Shown piece after piece: positions 16,263 to 26,700 of a stretch of 64,000 bases of DNA. Source of the stretch: an uncultured Lachnospiraceae bacterium. Its GTDB lineage: Bacteria; Bacillota; Clostridia; Lachnospirales; Lachnospiraceae. A program made the translations under genes and the position numbers. The DNA lies in assembly GCA_900319245.1 (NCBI GenBank), contig ONNQ01000014.1, forward strand, positions 17,422-81,421. Reading direction: 5' to 3'. Under the pieces are notes generated by a model. That model was not told the DNA's origin, made no database searches, and was given only the letters and a program-made list of their open reading frames with translations. Position 1 is the stretch's first letter; each line of letters opens with the position of its first letter.

Positions 16263-18638
16263 ATGACAATCAAAGATATGGGAATCGGCCAGACCGGTTT
16301 TATCACGGAAGTGGGCGGCAAAGGCGCTCTGCGGCAGCATTTCCTCGACATGGGTATGATTCCCGGAACAGTAGTAAAGGTAGTGAAATATGCCCCGATG
16401 GGCGATCCGGTACAGCTTGCTGTGCACGGCTATGACCTGACATTAAGGCTCGACGATGCGGATCAGATCCAGGTGACGCTTCTTCCTGACGGGGTGAACG
16501 CCGATGAGGAAAAACGGGATCAAGCGCCCGCATCTGAAGCTTTGAACGAGCACGTCGATCACCCGGGACTTGGCGAGGGCGGGCGCTATCATGACGCCGC
16601 GTCGGCACAGGCGCTGCCGGAAGGAACGCAGATCACGTTTGCCCTGGCGGGCAACCAGAACAGCGGAAAGACGACGCTCTTTAACCAGCTGACAGGCTCC
16701 AACCAGCACGTCGGTAACTTCCCCGGCGTGACAGTCGATCGAAAAGACGGAATGATCCGCGGAAAAGAGAACACACTTGTGACGGACCTTCCCGGCATCT
16801 ATTCTATGTCCCCTTACAGCAGCGAAGAGCTCGTCACCAGGCAGTTCATTCTAAGGGAACATCCCAAGGGGATCATCAATATTGCCGACGCGACCAATAT
16901 AGAGCGAAATCTGTACCTGACGATGCAGCTGATGGAGCTGGACGTCCCTATGGTACTGGCCCTCAATATGATGGACGAAATGCGCGGGAACGGCGGCAGC
17001 ATCCGGATCAATACAATGGAAGAAATGCTGGGGATTCCCGTCGTTCCGATTGCGGCGGCCTCCAATGAGGGCATTGATGAATTGATCAGCCATGCCATGC
17101 ACGTGGCCTATTATCAGGAGAAGCCCAAGAGGCAGGACTTCTGCGATTCGGATGACTACGGCGGCGCTGTGCACCGCTGTATCCACGCCATCATGCATCT
17201 GATCGAAGATCACTGTAAGGCGGCGGATATTCCGATCCGCTTTGCGGCCAATAAGGTGATCGAGGGAGACCAGCGGGTCATTGACGCCTTAAAACTCGAT
17301 GAAAATGAAAAAGTCACTTGCAGGCATTTGATCAAACAGATGGAGAAAGAAAGGGGACTCGACCGGGCGGCTGCGATCGCGGATATGCGCTATTCGTATA
17401 TCGGCAAGGTCTGCAACGCGGCCGTTGTCAAACCCAAGGAGAGCATAGAGAGAAAAAGAAGCCTGAAAATGGATGCGATCCTGACCGGGCGCTATACGGC
17501 AATCCCGTGCTTTATCGGGATTATGGCAGCCGTATTTTTCCTCACCTTCAATGTGATCGGAGACGCGCTGCAGCAGCTGCTGGAAGCGGGCATCGATGCG
17601 CTGGCGGTGAGAGTAGACGCAGCGCTGACGGCGTTTCATGTCAACGAGGTGCTGCATTCTTTGATCATCGACGGAATTTTCAACGGCGTGGGAAGCGTGC
17701 TCAGCTTCCTGCCGCTGATCGTCGTGCTCTTTTTCTTCCTGTCGCTCCTGGAAGACAGCGGGTATATGGCCAGAATCGCATTTGTCATGGACAAGCCGCT
17801 GAGAAGGATCGGCCTTTCGGGGCGCAGTATTGTCCCCATGCTGGTGGGGTTTGGCTGTACGGTGCCGGGCGTCATGGCGACCAGAACGCTGCCCTCGGAG
17901 AGAGACAGGAAAATGACCATTCTCCTTACGCCGTATATGAGCTGCAATGCCAAAATGCCGATTTACGGACTCTTCGCCGCGGCTTTCTTTGGAGGGCACA
18001 AGGGGCTGATCTTCATGCTGATGTATATCATTGGCATCCTGTTCGGTATTCTCATGGCGTGGATCTTCCGCAAGCTCTTCTTTAAGGGAGAAGCGGTGCC
18101 ATTCGTCATGGAGCTGCCCAACTATCGCATGCCCAGAGCCGGCAATGTGGCGAGGCTTCTGTGGGAGAAGGCGCGCGATTTCATTGAGAGGGCTTTCTCC
18201 GTCATCTTCATCGCGACGCTAGTCATCTGGTTCTTACAGACCTTCAATCTGCAGCTGAACATGGTGACGGATTCCAAGGACAGCATTCTCGCGACAGTGG
18301 CGGGCGTCGTATCGCCGCTCCTGCGCCCTCTGGGATTTGGGGACTGGCGGATCTGCGTCGCACTCATCGCCGGATTTATGGCCAAGGAGAGCGTGGTCTC
18401 CACCCTGACAGTGCTGTTTGGATCCATCGCGGGTCTGCAGGCGGCGCTGAGCCCGTCCGCAGCCCTGGGGCTTCTGATCTTTTGCCTTTTGTACACGCCT
18501 TGCGTGGCCGCTGTCTCTTCGTTTAAAAGAGAGCTCGGCAGCAAATGGGCGCTGGGGATTGTGGCAGAGCAGTGCGCGGTGGCATGGCTAGCGGCGTTTA
18601 TAGTCAGAATTGTCTGTCTGGCTGTTGGATTGGCGTGA
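16263..18638 (+). CDS. feoB: Ferrous iron transporter, FeoA-FeoB fusion
   Basis: One 791-residue chain joins FeoA and FeoB. Residues about 1-78 are the SH3-like FeoA domain (LDMGMIPGTVVKVVKYAP). After a polar linker, the G domain begins near residue 118: GNQNSGKTTLFNQLTG (G1), NFPGVTVDRK, DLPGIYS (G3) and NMMDE (G4). The C-terminal membrane part has the two Gate regions and the conserved block VPGVMATRTLPSERDRK. FeoB imports Fe(II) under low-oxygen conditions, which fits an anaerobe. GGAGAG precedes the start. It converges on tmcAL, with only 9 bases between their ends. Confidence 0.96.
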   Translation: MTIKDMGIGQTGFITEVGGKGALRQHFLDMGMIPGTVVKVVKYAPMGDPVQLAVHGYDLTLRLDDADQIQVTLLPDGVNADEEKRDQAPASEALNEHVDHPGLGEGGRYHDAASAQALPEGTQITFALAGNQNSGKTTLFNQLTGSNQHVGNFPGVTVDRKDGMIRGKENTLVTDLPGIYSMSPYSSEELVTRQFILREHPKGIINIADATNIERNLYLTMQLMELDVPMVLALNMMDEMRGNGGSIRINTMEEMLGIPVVPIAAASNEGIDELISHAMHVAYYQEKPKRQDFCDSDDYGGAVHRCIHAIMHLIEDHCKAADIPIRFAANKVIEGDQRVIDALKLDENEKVTCRHLIKQMEKERGLDRAAAIADMRYSYIGKVCNAAVVKPKESIERKRSLKMDAILTGRYTAIPCFIGIMAAVFFLTFNVIGDALQQLLEAGIDALAVRVDAALTAFHVNEVLHSLIIDGIFNGVGSVLSFLPLIVVLFFFLSLLEDSGYMARIAFVMDKPLRRIGLSGRSIVPMLVGFGCTVPGVMATRTLPSERDRKMTILLTPYMSCNAKMPIYGLFAAAFFGGHKGLIFMLMYIIGILFGILMAWIFRKLFFKGEAVPFVMELPNYRMPRAGNVARLLWEKARDFIERAFSVIFIATLVIWFLQTFNLQLNMVTDSKDSILATVAGVVSPLLRPLGFGDWRICVALIAGFMAKESVVSTLTVLFGSIAGLQAALSPSAALGLLIFCLLYTPCVAAVSSFKRELGSKWALGIVAEQCAVAWLAAFIVRIVCLAVGLA

Positions 18639-18647
18639 TACGCCTGA

Positions 18648-19781
18648 TTACAGTATTATGAGCGGTTTCCGAAACGGCTGCACGGCCTGTCCGGAAGCCT
18701 GGCCGCCCCTTCGGGCCGCCATGAGATCATATAGGAATTCGGCGCGCAGGTCCTCGCACAGGACCGCGTAGAGGTCGGCCGGCAGGAGGTCTTCTGCTCT
18801 GGAGAGTTTGTCCAGGAAGGGGACGTTGCTGCCGGCCGCTATTTGCGTAAGAAGCGGGGCAGCGGAGCGGCGAAAGCCAATAGGGCGGATCCATCCGCAC
18901 AGACCGGCATTATTGTCGAGGGTCTCCATCGTCGACTGCATCATGCCAAGAAGGATGTGGAGCAGCACGCGGGACACCCTTGTGTAGGTGTAATTGCGCG
19001 TCTTTACAGATTCGCAGAAGGTTGTGAAGCTGCGATAAGAAGGCAGTTCATGCAGGATCCGGCCGGCCAGGTCCCAGGAGACGTCCAGATAAACAGACAG
19101 ATCTTCAGCGTTCCGAGCGCCGTACAGGGCGTGCAGCAGAAGATCGGAGAAATCGTCCCGGCACAGATAGGGATCCGTGTCTTTTCGGCTCTCCAGCATC
19201 TGCGCACGCAGGTCCGATGCGGACGCAGCCTTTGTGCGAGGGATCGCGTGGGGGCGGATCGTACTTCCTGTGCGGTCCAGTGCGCGCAGATATTCGGCCC
19301 CCAGAAGATCATTGGGAGATGAGGGGAGTTCCAGCGTCGTCATGGCCGCAGCGCGCGCCTGTGGAAAGGGCAGTCCCTTTCTAAGGCCGGTCTGCAGCGC
19401 TTCCCGGAAAGCTTCCGTATCCGTATTCAGCGCCCTGGCTGCATCCGCAAGCAGGGAGAGATCGCCGCTCTCGGATCCGAAGGCCAGATCGGTGACAACG
19501 CCAAGGCTCTCCATTAGCGATACGCCCCCTCTGGCAAAATAGTCAGCGCCGGACGCAGAGACATAAAGCGGCAGTTCCAGCACCAGGTCCGCACCGCTAT
19601 GAAGCAAGTCGGCTGCCCTTTGTTCTTTGGAGACGATCGCCGGCGCACCGCGCTGCACATAATCACCGCTCATGGCGACTACGATATAATCCGCGCCGGT
19701 GATCTTCCGCGCTTCATGAAGAAGGTATTTGTGTCCTTCGTGCAGAGGGTTGCACTCCGCGATAATGCCGGTTACTTTCAT
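18648..19781 (-). CDS. tmcAL: tRNA(Met) cytidine acetate ligase TmcAL
   Basis: TmcAL makes N4-acetylcytidine at the wobble base of elongator tRNA-Met from acetate and ATP. It has a nucleotidyltransferase fold; these genes were long annotated as YlbM. The 377-residue protein shows AECNPLHEGHKYLL, whose HEGH is the nucleotidyltransferase HxGH motif, then SGDYVQRGAPAIVSK and DLVLELPLYVSA. Length is close to the family norm. The nearby acetate kinase gene (19989) is divergent, so a functional link through acetate is possible but unproven. Confidence 0.92.
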   Translation of the reverse strand: MKVTGIIAECNPLHEGHKYLLHEARKITGADYIVVAMSGDYVQRGAPAIVSKEQRAADLLHSGADLVLELPLYVSASGADYFARGGVSLMESLGVVTDLAFGSESGDLSLLADAARALNTDTEAFREALQTGLRKGLPFPQARAAAMTTLELPSSPNDLLGAEYLRALDRTGSTIRPHAIPRTKAASASDLRAQMLESRKDTDPYLCRDDFSDLLLHALYGARNAEDLSVYLDVSWDLAGRILHELPSYRSFTTFCESVKTRNYTYTRVSRVLLHILLGMMQSTMETLDNNAGLCGWIRPIGFRRSAAPLLTQIAAGSNVPFLDKLSRAEDLLPADLYAVLCEDLRAEFLYDLMAARRGGQASGQAVQPFRKPLIIL

Positions 19782-19886
19782 ACTGTGTGTTTCCTTCCAT
19801 TTGTATCGTATAGCGCCATTATTTCATATAAGGGACAAATATTCCAATAAGATTCCAGAACTTTTGTGTTAAAAAAAGGGCAATCC

Positions 19887-19914
19887 TTGTTCCACTTCAA
19901 ATTACGTGTATAAT
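19887..19914 (+). promoter_or_regulatory. Promoter of ackA
   Basis: TTGTTC (19887-19892), 16 bases, TATAAT (19909-19914), 74 bases before the ackA start. The TG directly before the -10 may help recognition. Confidence 0.65.
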
Positions 19915-19988
19915 AGGAAATAGAGCAATGTAAGGCGGTGTTTTGGAAGCCTTATTGAAGTATTAAAAAGAAAACGGAGAGAGAAAAC

Positions 19989-21191
19989 ATGAACATTTTA
20001 GTAATCAATTGCGGCAGCTCCTCACTGAAGTTCCAGGTCATCAACGCTGAGTCGGAGAAACTTCTTGCTAAGGGCCTTTGCGAGAGAATCGGCATGGACG
20101 GTTCCTGCATCACCTATGAGAACAAGGCTGACAACACCGGCAAGGAAGTCAACGAGATCCCGATGCCCGACCACAACAAGGCAGTCAGCCTGGTACTGGA
20201 AGCGCTGACCAACGATAAGACCGGCGTCCTCAAATCTCTGAGCGAGATCAGCGCGGTAGGCCACAGAATCGTCCACGGCGGCGAGAAGTTCACCTCTTCT
20301 GTCGTCATCACTGATGAAGTTGTTGAGGCAATCAAGGAAGTTTCCGACCTCGCTCCGCTTCACAACCCCGCAAACCTGATCGGTATCGACGCCTGCAAGG
20401 CGCTGATGCCCGGCACCCCTATGGTCGCTGTATTTGATACCGCTTTCCATCAGACCATGCCCGAGAAGGCATATATGTATGCCCTTCCTCTTAAGTATTA
20501 CAGAGATTACAAGATCAGAAGATACGGCTTCCACGGCACCAGCCATTCCTTCGTATCCAAGGAAGCAGCGAAGGTTGCAGGCAAGGCTTATGACGACTGC
20601 AAGACCATCGTTTGCCACCTGGGCAACGGCGCCAGCATTTCCGCAGTTATGAACGGCAAGTGCGTCGACACCTCCATGGGTCTTACTCCCCTTGAGGGCC
20701 TGATCATGGGCACCAGAAGCGGCGACCTCGATCCCGCGATCGTTGATTTCATCGCAGGCAAAGAGAACCTGACCGCTGCAGAGGTAGTTAATATCCTCAA
20801 CAAGAAGTCCGGCGTTTTCGCTCTGTCCGACGGCCTTTCCTCTGACTTCCGTGATCTGGAAGAGGGCTATCTTGGCGGCAACAAGTATGCGAAGCTGGCC
20901 GTTGACGCATTCTGCTACAGAGTTGCGAAGTACATCGGCGCCTACACAGCAGCTATGAACGGCGTTGACGTGATCGCGTTCACCGCTGGTATCGGCGAGA
21001 ACAGCGCGTTCGTTCGTGAGAAAGTCATGGGCTATCTTGGATATCTCGGCATCACATGCGATGCAGAAGAGAACAATAAGAGAGCGGACATCCACAAGAT
21101 CTCCACAGAGGACAGCAAGGTTCTTGTATACTCCATCGCGACAAACGAGGAGCTGGCCATCGCTCGCGAGACCTATGCGCTGACCAAATAA
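19989..21191 (+). CDS. ackA: Acetate kinase
   Basis: AckA converts acetyl phosphate and ADP to acetate and ATP, the main substrate-level ATP step of many fermenters. The 400-residue protein has VINCGSSSLKFQ (N-terminal phosphate-binding motif), HRIVHGGEKF, VFDTAFHQTMP, RRYGFHGTSH and the GNGAS/GTRSGDLDP blocks. It is complete and canonical. A GAGAGAAA purine run precedes the start. Pta, often next to ackA, is not in this window. It is followed directly by the rpmF promoter. Confidence 0.98.
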   Translation: MNILVINCGSSSLKFQVINAESEKLLAKGLCERIGMDGSCITYENKADNTGKEVNEIPMPDHNKAVSLVLEALTNDKTGVLKSLSEISAVGHRIVHGGEKFTSSVVITDEVVEAIKEVSDLAPLHNPANLIGIDACKALMPGTPMVAVFDTAFHQTMPEKAYMYALPLKYYRDYKIRRYGFHGTSHSFVSKEAAKVAGKAYDDCKTIVCHLGNGASISAVMNGKCVDTSMGLTPLEGLIMGTRSGDLDPAIVDFIAGKENLTAAEVVNILNKKSGVFALSDGLSSDFRDLEEGYLGGNKYAKLAVDAFCYRVAKYIGAYTAAMNGVDVIAFTAGIGENSAFVREKVMGYLGYLGITCDAEENNKRADIHKISTEDSKVLVYSIATNEELAIARETYALTK

Positions 21192-21207
21192 TAGCTGCAA
21201 ATAATTG

Positions 21208-21236
21208 TTGACAAAAGGAAGAGCCGTCAGTATAAT
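21208..21236 (+). promoter_or_regulatory. Promoter of rpmF
   Basis: Full consensus TTGACA (21208-21213) and TATAAT (21231-21236) with a 17-base spacer, as expected for a ribosomal protein gene. It starts 16 bases after the ackA stop. Confidence 0.9.
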
Positions 21237-21276
21237 ACCATTTGTGTGACTACTTGAACGGTAAGGAGGTGTAACG

Positions 21277-21459
21277 ATGTCTATCTGCCCTAAGAATAAA
21301 TCTTCCAGAAGTCATAGAGATAAGAGAAGAGCAAACTGGAAAATGACTGCTCCTACTCTCGTGAAGTGCAGCAAATGTGGCGCTCTTACGATGCCCCACA
21401 GAGTGTGCAGAAATTGCGGCTCCTATAACAAGAAGACCGTGATTGAAGTCGAGGACTAA
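21277..21459 (+). CDS. rpmF: 50S ribosomal protein L32
   Basis: L32 is a small protein of the large ribosomal subunit. The 60-residue product has the usual basic N-terminus (MSICPKNKSSRSHRDKRRA) and an intact zinc ribbon, CSKCG and CRNCG, so it is the zinc-binding C+ form. AAGGAGG precedes the start. In most Firmicutes yceD (DUF177) lies directly upstream; here the stretch back to ackA is only 85 bases, so yceD is absent from this position. A terminator follows. Confidence 0.98.
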   Translation: MSICPKNKSSRSHRDKRRANWKMTAPTLVKCSKCGALTMPHRVCRNCGSYNKKTVIEVED

Positions 21460-21493
21460 TGGAATTTATTTTCAACTGGATATGAATCCGAAC

Positions 21494-21528
21494 ATAAGCG
21501 GGTGCCATTGCGGTGCCCGCTTATTTTT
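21494..21528 (+). terminator. Terminator after rpmF
   Basis: A 13-bp stem with two G-U pairs (21494-21506 with 21512-21524) is followed by five T residues. It may be partial, so that some transcripts continue into plsX. Confidence 0.85.
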
Positions 21529-21686
21529 GATGTATGCGGGGATGATCTGTGTTTTGACTGACGCTATGCATATAAAGGGGTCAAAAACTTGCTGTACTTG
21601 CATTATCCCATGCCTTTTAGTATATTATTTTGGTAAATAGTGGTTGTCGGAAACGACGTGAAAGCATGTTGGAAATGGGAAAGATG

Positions 21687-22742
21687 ATGAGTGAATTCGT
21701 ACATGTAGCAGTAGATGCAATGGGCGGCGACAATGCGCCCGCAGAAATTGTAAAAGGAACTGTGGAGGCGTTGCAAAAATGTCCCAACCTGAAAGTGACA
21801 TTGACTGGAATCGAGGAGCAGGTGAGAGCGGAGCTCTCCAAGTATCCGTATCCGGAAGACAGGGTAGAGGTTCTGCACTGTACGGAGGTGATCGAGATGG
21901 CGGAACCGCCGGTAGACGCGATCCGCACCAAGAAGGACTCCTCGATCGTCAAGGGACTTCGCCTTGTGAAGGACGGCGAATGCGACGCGTTCGTGACAGC
22001 CGGCAGCACAGGCGCAGCGCTTGCAGGCGGGCAGCTTCTGGTCGGCAGGATCAAGGGCATCGAGAGACCGCCGCTTGCGCCCATTCTTCCCAGCGCCAAG
22101 GGACCGGTGCTTCTCATTGACTGCGGCGCCAATATGGATCCCAGGCCCACCATGCTTGTGCAGTTCGCGCAGATGGGATCTATCTATATGCGCAATATGA
22201 CCGGCATCGAGAACCCGCGCGTGGGACTGATCAATGTAGGGACAGAGGAAGAGAAGGGCAACGACCTCGCCAAGCAGGCCCACCAGCTGCTCAAGGAGTG
22301 TCCCGGCATCAACTTCGTCGGAAACGTGGAGGCCAGAGAGCTTCCCGAGGGCGTTGTGGACGTCGCGGTCACCGATGCGTTCACCGGCAATGCTATTTTG
22401 AAAATGTATGAGGGCGTCGCTAAGGTGATCCTCCACGAGCTCAAGGGGGCGCTCATGTCGTCCCTGATCAGTAAGATCGGAGCCCTCATGATCAAGCCCG
22501 CACTCAAGGGCGTGGTCAAGACATTTGACGCTTCCGAGTACGGCGGAGCGCCTATGCTCGGCCTCAAGGGCCTTGTTGTGAAGACGCACGGCAATTCCAA
22601 GGCCGCGGATATCAGCAAAGCGCTTGAACAGTGCATCACATTTAAGGAAAAGAAGATCAACGATCTTTTCCGCACGGAGATGAAACTGGATGAGCTTGCT
22701 GCACGCAAGAGACCGGTAGGCAAGAAAACAACGGAATCATGA
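21687..22742 (+). CDS. plsX: Phosphate acyltransferase PlsX
   Basis: PlsX converts acyl-ACP and phosphate to acyl phosphate, the donor for PlsY (encoded at 40955) in phospholipid synthesis. The sequence has AVDAMGGDNAP at the start, VTAGSTGAALAGGQLLVGRI, DCGANMDPRP and VTDAFTGNAILKM, all family hallmarks. Several ATGs are possible. I chose 21687 (MSEFVHVAVDAMGG) because GGGA lies six bases upstream; 21666 and 21684 are alternatives that add a few residues. The gene is followed by acpP and rnc, forming the standard lipid/RNase III run. Confidence 0.95.
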   Translation: MSEFVHVAVDAMGGDNAPAEIVKGTVEALQKCPNLKVTLTGIEEQVRAELSKYPYPEDRVEVLHCTEVIEMAEPPVDAIRTKKDSSIVKGLRLVKDGECDAFVTAGSTGAALAGGQLLVGRIKGIERPPLAPILPSAKGPVLLIDCGANMDPRPTMLVQFAQMGSIYMRNMTGIENPRVGLINVGTEEEKGNDLAKQAHQLLKECPGINFVGNVEARELPEGVVDVAVTDAFTGNAILKMYEGVAKVILHELKGALMSSLISKIGALMIKPALKGVVKTFDASEYGGAPMLGLKGLVVKTHGNSKAADISKALEQCITFKEKKINDLFRTEMKLDELAARKRPVGKKTTES

Positions 22743-22753
22743 AGGAGAATGCT

Positions 22754-22993
22754 ATGGACGAAGATTTCAAGAAATTGTGTGCGATTATTGCGGATGTACT
22801 CGGCGTAGATCCTGATGAGATCACAATGGACACCACGTTTGACGAAGACCTCGGCGCGGATTCCCTGGACATTGCTTCTATTATTATGGGAATTGAGGAC
22901 GAGTACGACGTCAAGGTTGATACAGAGGTCGCTTCAAAGGTAACGACCGTGGGAGAAGCGCTCGCTCTGATCAAGGGAGCATCTGAAGGATGA
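22754..22993 (+). CDS. acpP: Acyl carrier protein
   Basis: ACP carries growing fatty acids on a phosphopantetheine arm. The 79-residue acidic product has the attachment motif GADSLD, with the modified serine. An ATG at 22739 overlaps the plsX stop, but AAGGAG at 22742-22747 clearly serves the ATG at 22754. The stop overlaps the rnc start by four bases (ATGA), so the two are translationally coupled. Confidence 0.97.
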   Translation: MDEDFKKLCAIIADVLGVDPDEITMDTTFDEDLGADSLDIASIIMGIEDEYDVKVDTEVASKVTTVGEALALIKGASEG

Positions 22994-23682
22994 GAAATAC
23001 TTCACTGGAAGTTCTGCAAGGACGTATCGGTTATCATTTCAAGGACTTGTATCTGTTGGAATGTGCTCTGACCCATACGTCCTTTGCCAATGAACAAAAA
23101 ATTCATCGCTATAAGGATTATGAAAGGCTGGAGTTTCTTGGGGACGCGGTTCTTGAGATGGTCTCCAGCGCTTTTCTGTATAATGAATACCCTGACAAGA
23201 GAGAGGGCGAACTGACCAAGATCAGGGCCAGCCTTGTGTGCGAGCCGTCCCTGGCGGACTGCGCAAGGCATCTGGGACTGCCTGCGCTTCTGCGCCTCGG
23301 AAAGGGTGAAGAGGCGAGCGGCGGAAGAGAAAAGGAATCGATTCTCTGCGACGTCGTGGAGGCCGTGATCGGCGCGATGTATCTGGACTGCGGCAAAATC
23401 GAACCGCCGCGTCAGTTCATCATGAAGTATATTCTTTCAGACAGAGACAGAACATTCTTTTATGATTCCAAATCCATGCTTCAGGAATGGGCACAGGGAT
23501 TTGGCGGGACGCTTCGCTATGAAATTTTGGGCGAGAGTGGTCCTGAGCACTGTAAGACCTATAAGACAGGCGTCTTTTTGGGCAACAGGCTCCTGGGAAC
23601 AGGAGAGGGACGTTCCAAAAAAGCGGCGGAGCAGCAGGCGGCCTACGCCGGGATCAAGAAGGTCCGGGCAGGAAAGGCTTGA
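22990..23682 (+). CDS. rnc: Ribonuclease III
   Basis: RNase III cuts double-stranded RNA in rRNA processing and mRNA turnover. The 230-residue protein has the signature ERLEFLGDAVLEMVSS (about residues 38-53), the second acidic motif in CDVVEAVIGAMYLD, and a C-terminal double-stranded RNA-binding domain (about 155-226, ending GRSKKAAEQQAAYAGI). The start overlaps acpP by four bases. Confidence 0.98.
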   Translation: MRNTSLEVLQGRIGYHFKDLYLLECALTHTSFANEQKIHRYKDYERLEFLGDAVLEMVSSAFLYNEYPDKREGELTKIRASLVCEPSLADCARHLGLPALLRLGKGEEASGGREKESILCDVVEAVIGAMYLDCGKIEPPRQFIMKYILSDRDRTFFYDSKSMLQEWAQGFGGTLRYEILGESGPEHCKTYKTGVFLGNRLLGTGEGRSKKAAEQQAAYAGIKKVRAGKA

Positions 23683-23730
23683 TCGTGCGGGATCATGTAT
23701 TTGGAATCATGAAAGCGGGATACGGTATCA

Positions 23731-26700
23731 ATGTACTTAAAATGTATTGAAATACAGGGCTTCAAATCCTTTGCAAACAAACTCAAATTCGAGTTTCACA
23801 ATGGAATAACGGGCATCGTGGGACCCAACGGAAGCGGCAAGAGCAATGTGGCAGACGCCGTCCGTTGGGTACTTGGCGAGCAGCGCGTAAAGCAGCTGCG
23901 CGGTTCGTCCATGCAGGATGTCATTTTCTCCGGCACAGAAGCCAGAAAGCCGATGGGCTACGCCTACGTAGCAATTACGCTTGACAATTCCGACCATCAG
24001 CTTCCCACCGATTATAAGGAAGTGACGGTCGCAAGAAGGATTTACCGAAGCGGCGAGTCGGAATATCTTTTGAACGGTGCGCCCTGCCGTCTCCGCGAGA
24101 TCAATGAACTCTTTTATGACACAGGAATCGGCAAGGAAGGCTATTCGATCATTGGACAGGGACAGATCGACAAGATCCTCAGCGACAAGCCGGAGGACCG
24201 CCGCGAGCTCTTTGACGAGGCCGTCGGTATTGTCAAGTTTAAGAGGCGCAAGGACACCACACTGAAAAAGCTTGCCAGTGAGAAGGAGAACCTTATAAGG
24301 ATCAACGATATTTTGGCAGAGCTGGAAAAGCAGGTGCCGACACTGGAAAAGCAGGCGGAGAAGGCCAAGGTATTTTTTAAAGAGAGAGACGCCCTCAAGA
24401 AGCGGGACGTCAATCTGTTCCTTCTCGAGAATGAGCGCAATCTCTCGGAGCTCGCCAAGGTCAAGGAAAACGAGGAGACGATCCTGCGTGACCTCACAGA
24501 GGCGAGGACTACCTATGCGCAGACCGGGCAGGACTACGAGACCGGCCGGCAGCAGCTGTCCGTGCTGGAGGAGGAGATCGAGGCGGCCCGCAACAAGATC
24601 ACCGATGCGAGCGTCGTGCGCGAGAAGATCGAGGGTGATATCAAGGTCTTCGAGGAGCAGATCAGAGCGGCAGCTGGCAATGCGGAGCACTTTAAGAACA
24701 GAAAAGAGGCGGTCAGCGCCGATATTGACAGGGCGCGCAGGGAAGAAGAAGAGATTCTTGTAAGAAAAAACGGGATCGACGAGAAGGTGGAGATCCTTCG
24801 CCGGGAACAGACCAAATCCCGTGAGAGCGCGTCCAGCTGCGCCGACAAGATCATTCGCTATTCCAGACAGGTGGACCTTGGCAAAAACGAGATCCTCAGG
24901 ATCCTCAGCGAGCGCGCGACCATCAAGTCCAGCATCGCGAGCCTTACGGCCCGCCAGGAGGAAAACGAGCGCCGAAGACAGGAGCTCAGCACAGGGATTG
25001 AGCAGGCGCAGAGCAGCCAGAGCGAGCAGACCCAGATCATCGCGGACCTGCGCAAGCAGTTCGAGGAGGTTGGGAATCAGATCCGCGCCTTGCAGAGCCG
25101 GCAGAAGGAGGTCGAAGAGACCATCCAGGGCATGAAGAAGCGCCTCGGCGACGAGGATGAAAAACTCCGTGCCGCCCAGCTGCGCTACCATCAGGAGAAG
25201 TCCCGTCTGGACGCACTGGTCAATCTCGCGGAGCGCTACGAGGGATTTGGCGGCAGTGTCCGAAAGGTCATGCAGAACCGGTCCTCGGAGAGCGGCGTGA
25301 TCGGCGTCGTGGCGGACCTTTTTAAAACCGACAAGAAGTACGAGACCGCCATCGAGGTGGCGCTCGGCGGCAACATCCAGAATATTGTCACAGAGGACAC
25401 GGAAACGGCGAAGCGCATGATCGAGATGCTCAAGCGCGAGAAGGCGGGCAGAGCGACCTTTCTGCCTCTGCGCGGCCTTGGAAAGCCCCAGGAATTCAAG
25501 AACACAAGGGTTCTCGAAGAGCCCGGCGTGATCGGTCTTGCGGACAGCCTTGTGCGATGTGACGACAGATATCGCCCGGTGGCGGCGTCCCTCCTTGGAA
25601 GGATCGTCATCGTAGACCGGTTTGATAATGCGGCCGCCGTCAACAAAAAGTACGGCCACTCGGTCCGCATGGTGACCCTGGAAGGCGAGCTCTTCGTCCC
25701 CGGCGGCGCAATCAGCGGCGGTGCCTACAAAAATAGCAGTAATCTCTTGGGCAGACGCCGTGAAATGGCGGAGCTGCAGGAGAAAATGAAGGAATATGCG
25801 GCGGAAACGGCGGCGCATCAGAAGGCGATCGACGACATCAAGTCCGAGAGAACCGATCTGCGCGTCGAACTGGAGAGAAACCGCACCGAGCAGCAGGAAG
25901 CTTTCCTGCGGCAAAATACAGTGCGCATGAACATTGCCCGCCAGCAGGAAAAGAAAAAAGAAGCGGCAGGCAGCGCGGAAGAACTGGCCAAAGAGCAGAA
26001 GCATATCGAGGAGCAGAAGCTGGAACTGGAGGCGTCGATCAAGGACGCGGAAGAGCGGCTTGCCTCCTCCGCTTCGCGCGAAGAGAAGATGAACACAGCA
26101 GTCAGTGAACTGGAGGAGAAGCTGAAAAAGCTCCGCGAGGAGGAGGGCGTACAGACCCAGATCCTGGCCAAGTGGGATACAGAGATCGAGATGATCCTGC
26201 AGCAGCAGTCTTTTGAACAAAAAGATCTGGACCGCGTGCGGGAAGAGCTGGAAAGGCGCGGCAGAGAGCTTTCGGAGATCACAGAGGCGATCGAGCAGGG
26301 CGACCGCGTGATGAAGAGCGGAACGGACAAGATCCGGCAGCTCAAAGAGGAACTGGCCGGCTCCGAGGATATACAGGACGACGGAAGACGGATTTTGAAG
26401 GAAAAGAGCGAAGAGAGGGATCGGCTCAGCAAAGCATTGCAGGAGAGGATCGCGCAGAAGGAATCGCTCTCCGAACAGATCCACGCCCTCGACAAAGAGA
26501 GCGAGCGCCTGTGCGCCCGCAAAGAGCGTTTGCAGGAAGCGGTGGACGTCCGCGTCAAGTACATGTGGGAAGAATACGAGATCACACTCAGCGACGCCAG
26601 GGAGCTCAGAGATGAAAGTCTTACCGACATTGCAGTCCTCAAAAAGGAGATCACAGAGATCAAGGGCCGGATCAAGTCGCTTGGCAGCGTCAATGTGGAC

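Noticed and set aside
23737-26484. 915-codon reverse-strand open frame opposite smc
   Set aside because: A codon-bias shadow of the long SMC coiled coil; the leucine-rich translation is an artefact of the opposite strand.
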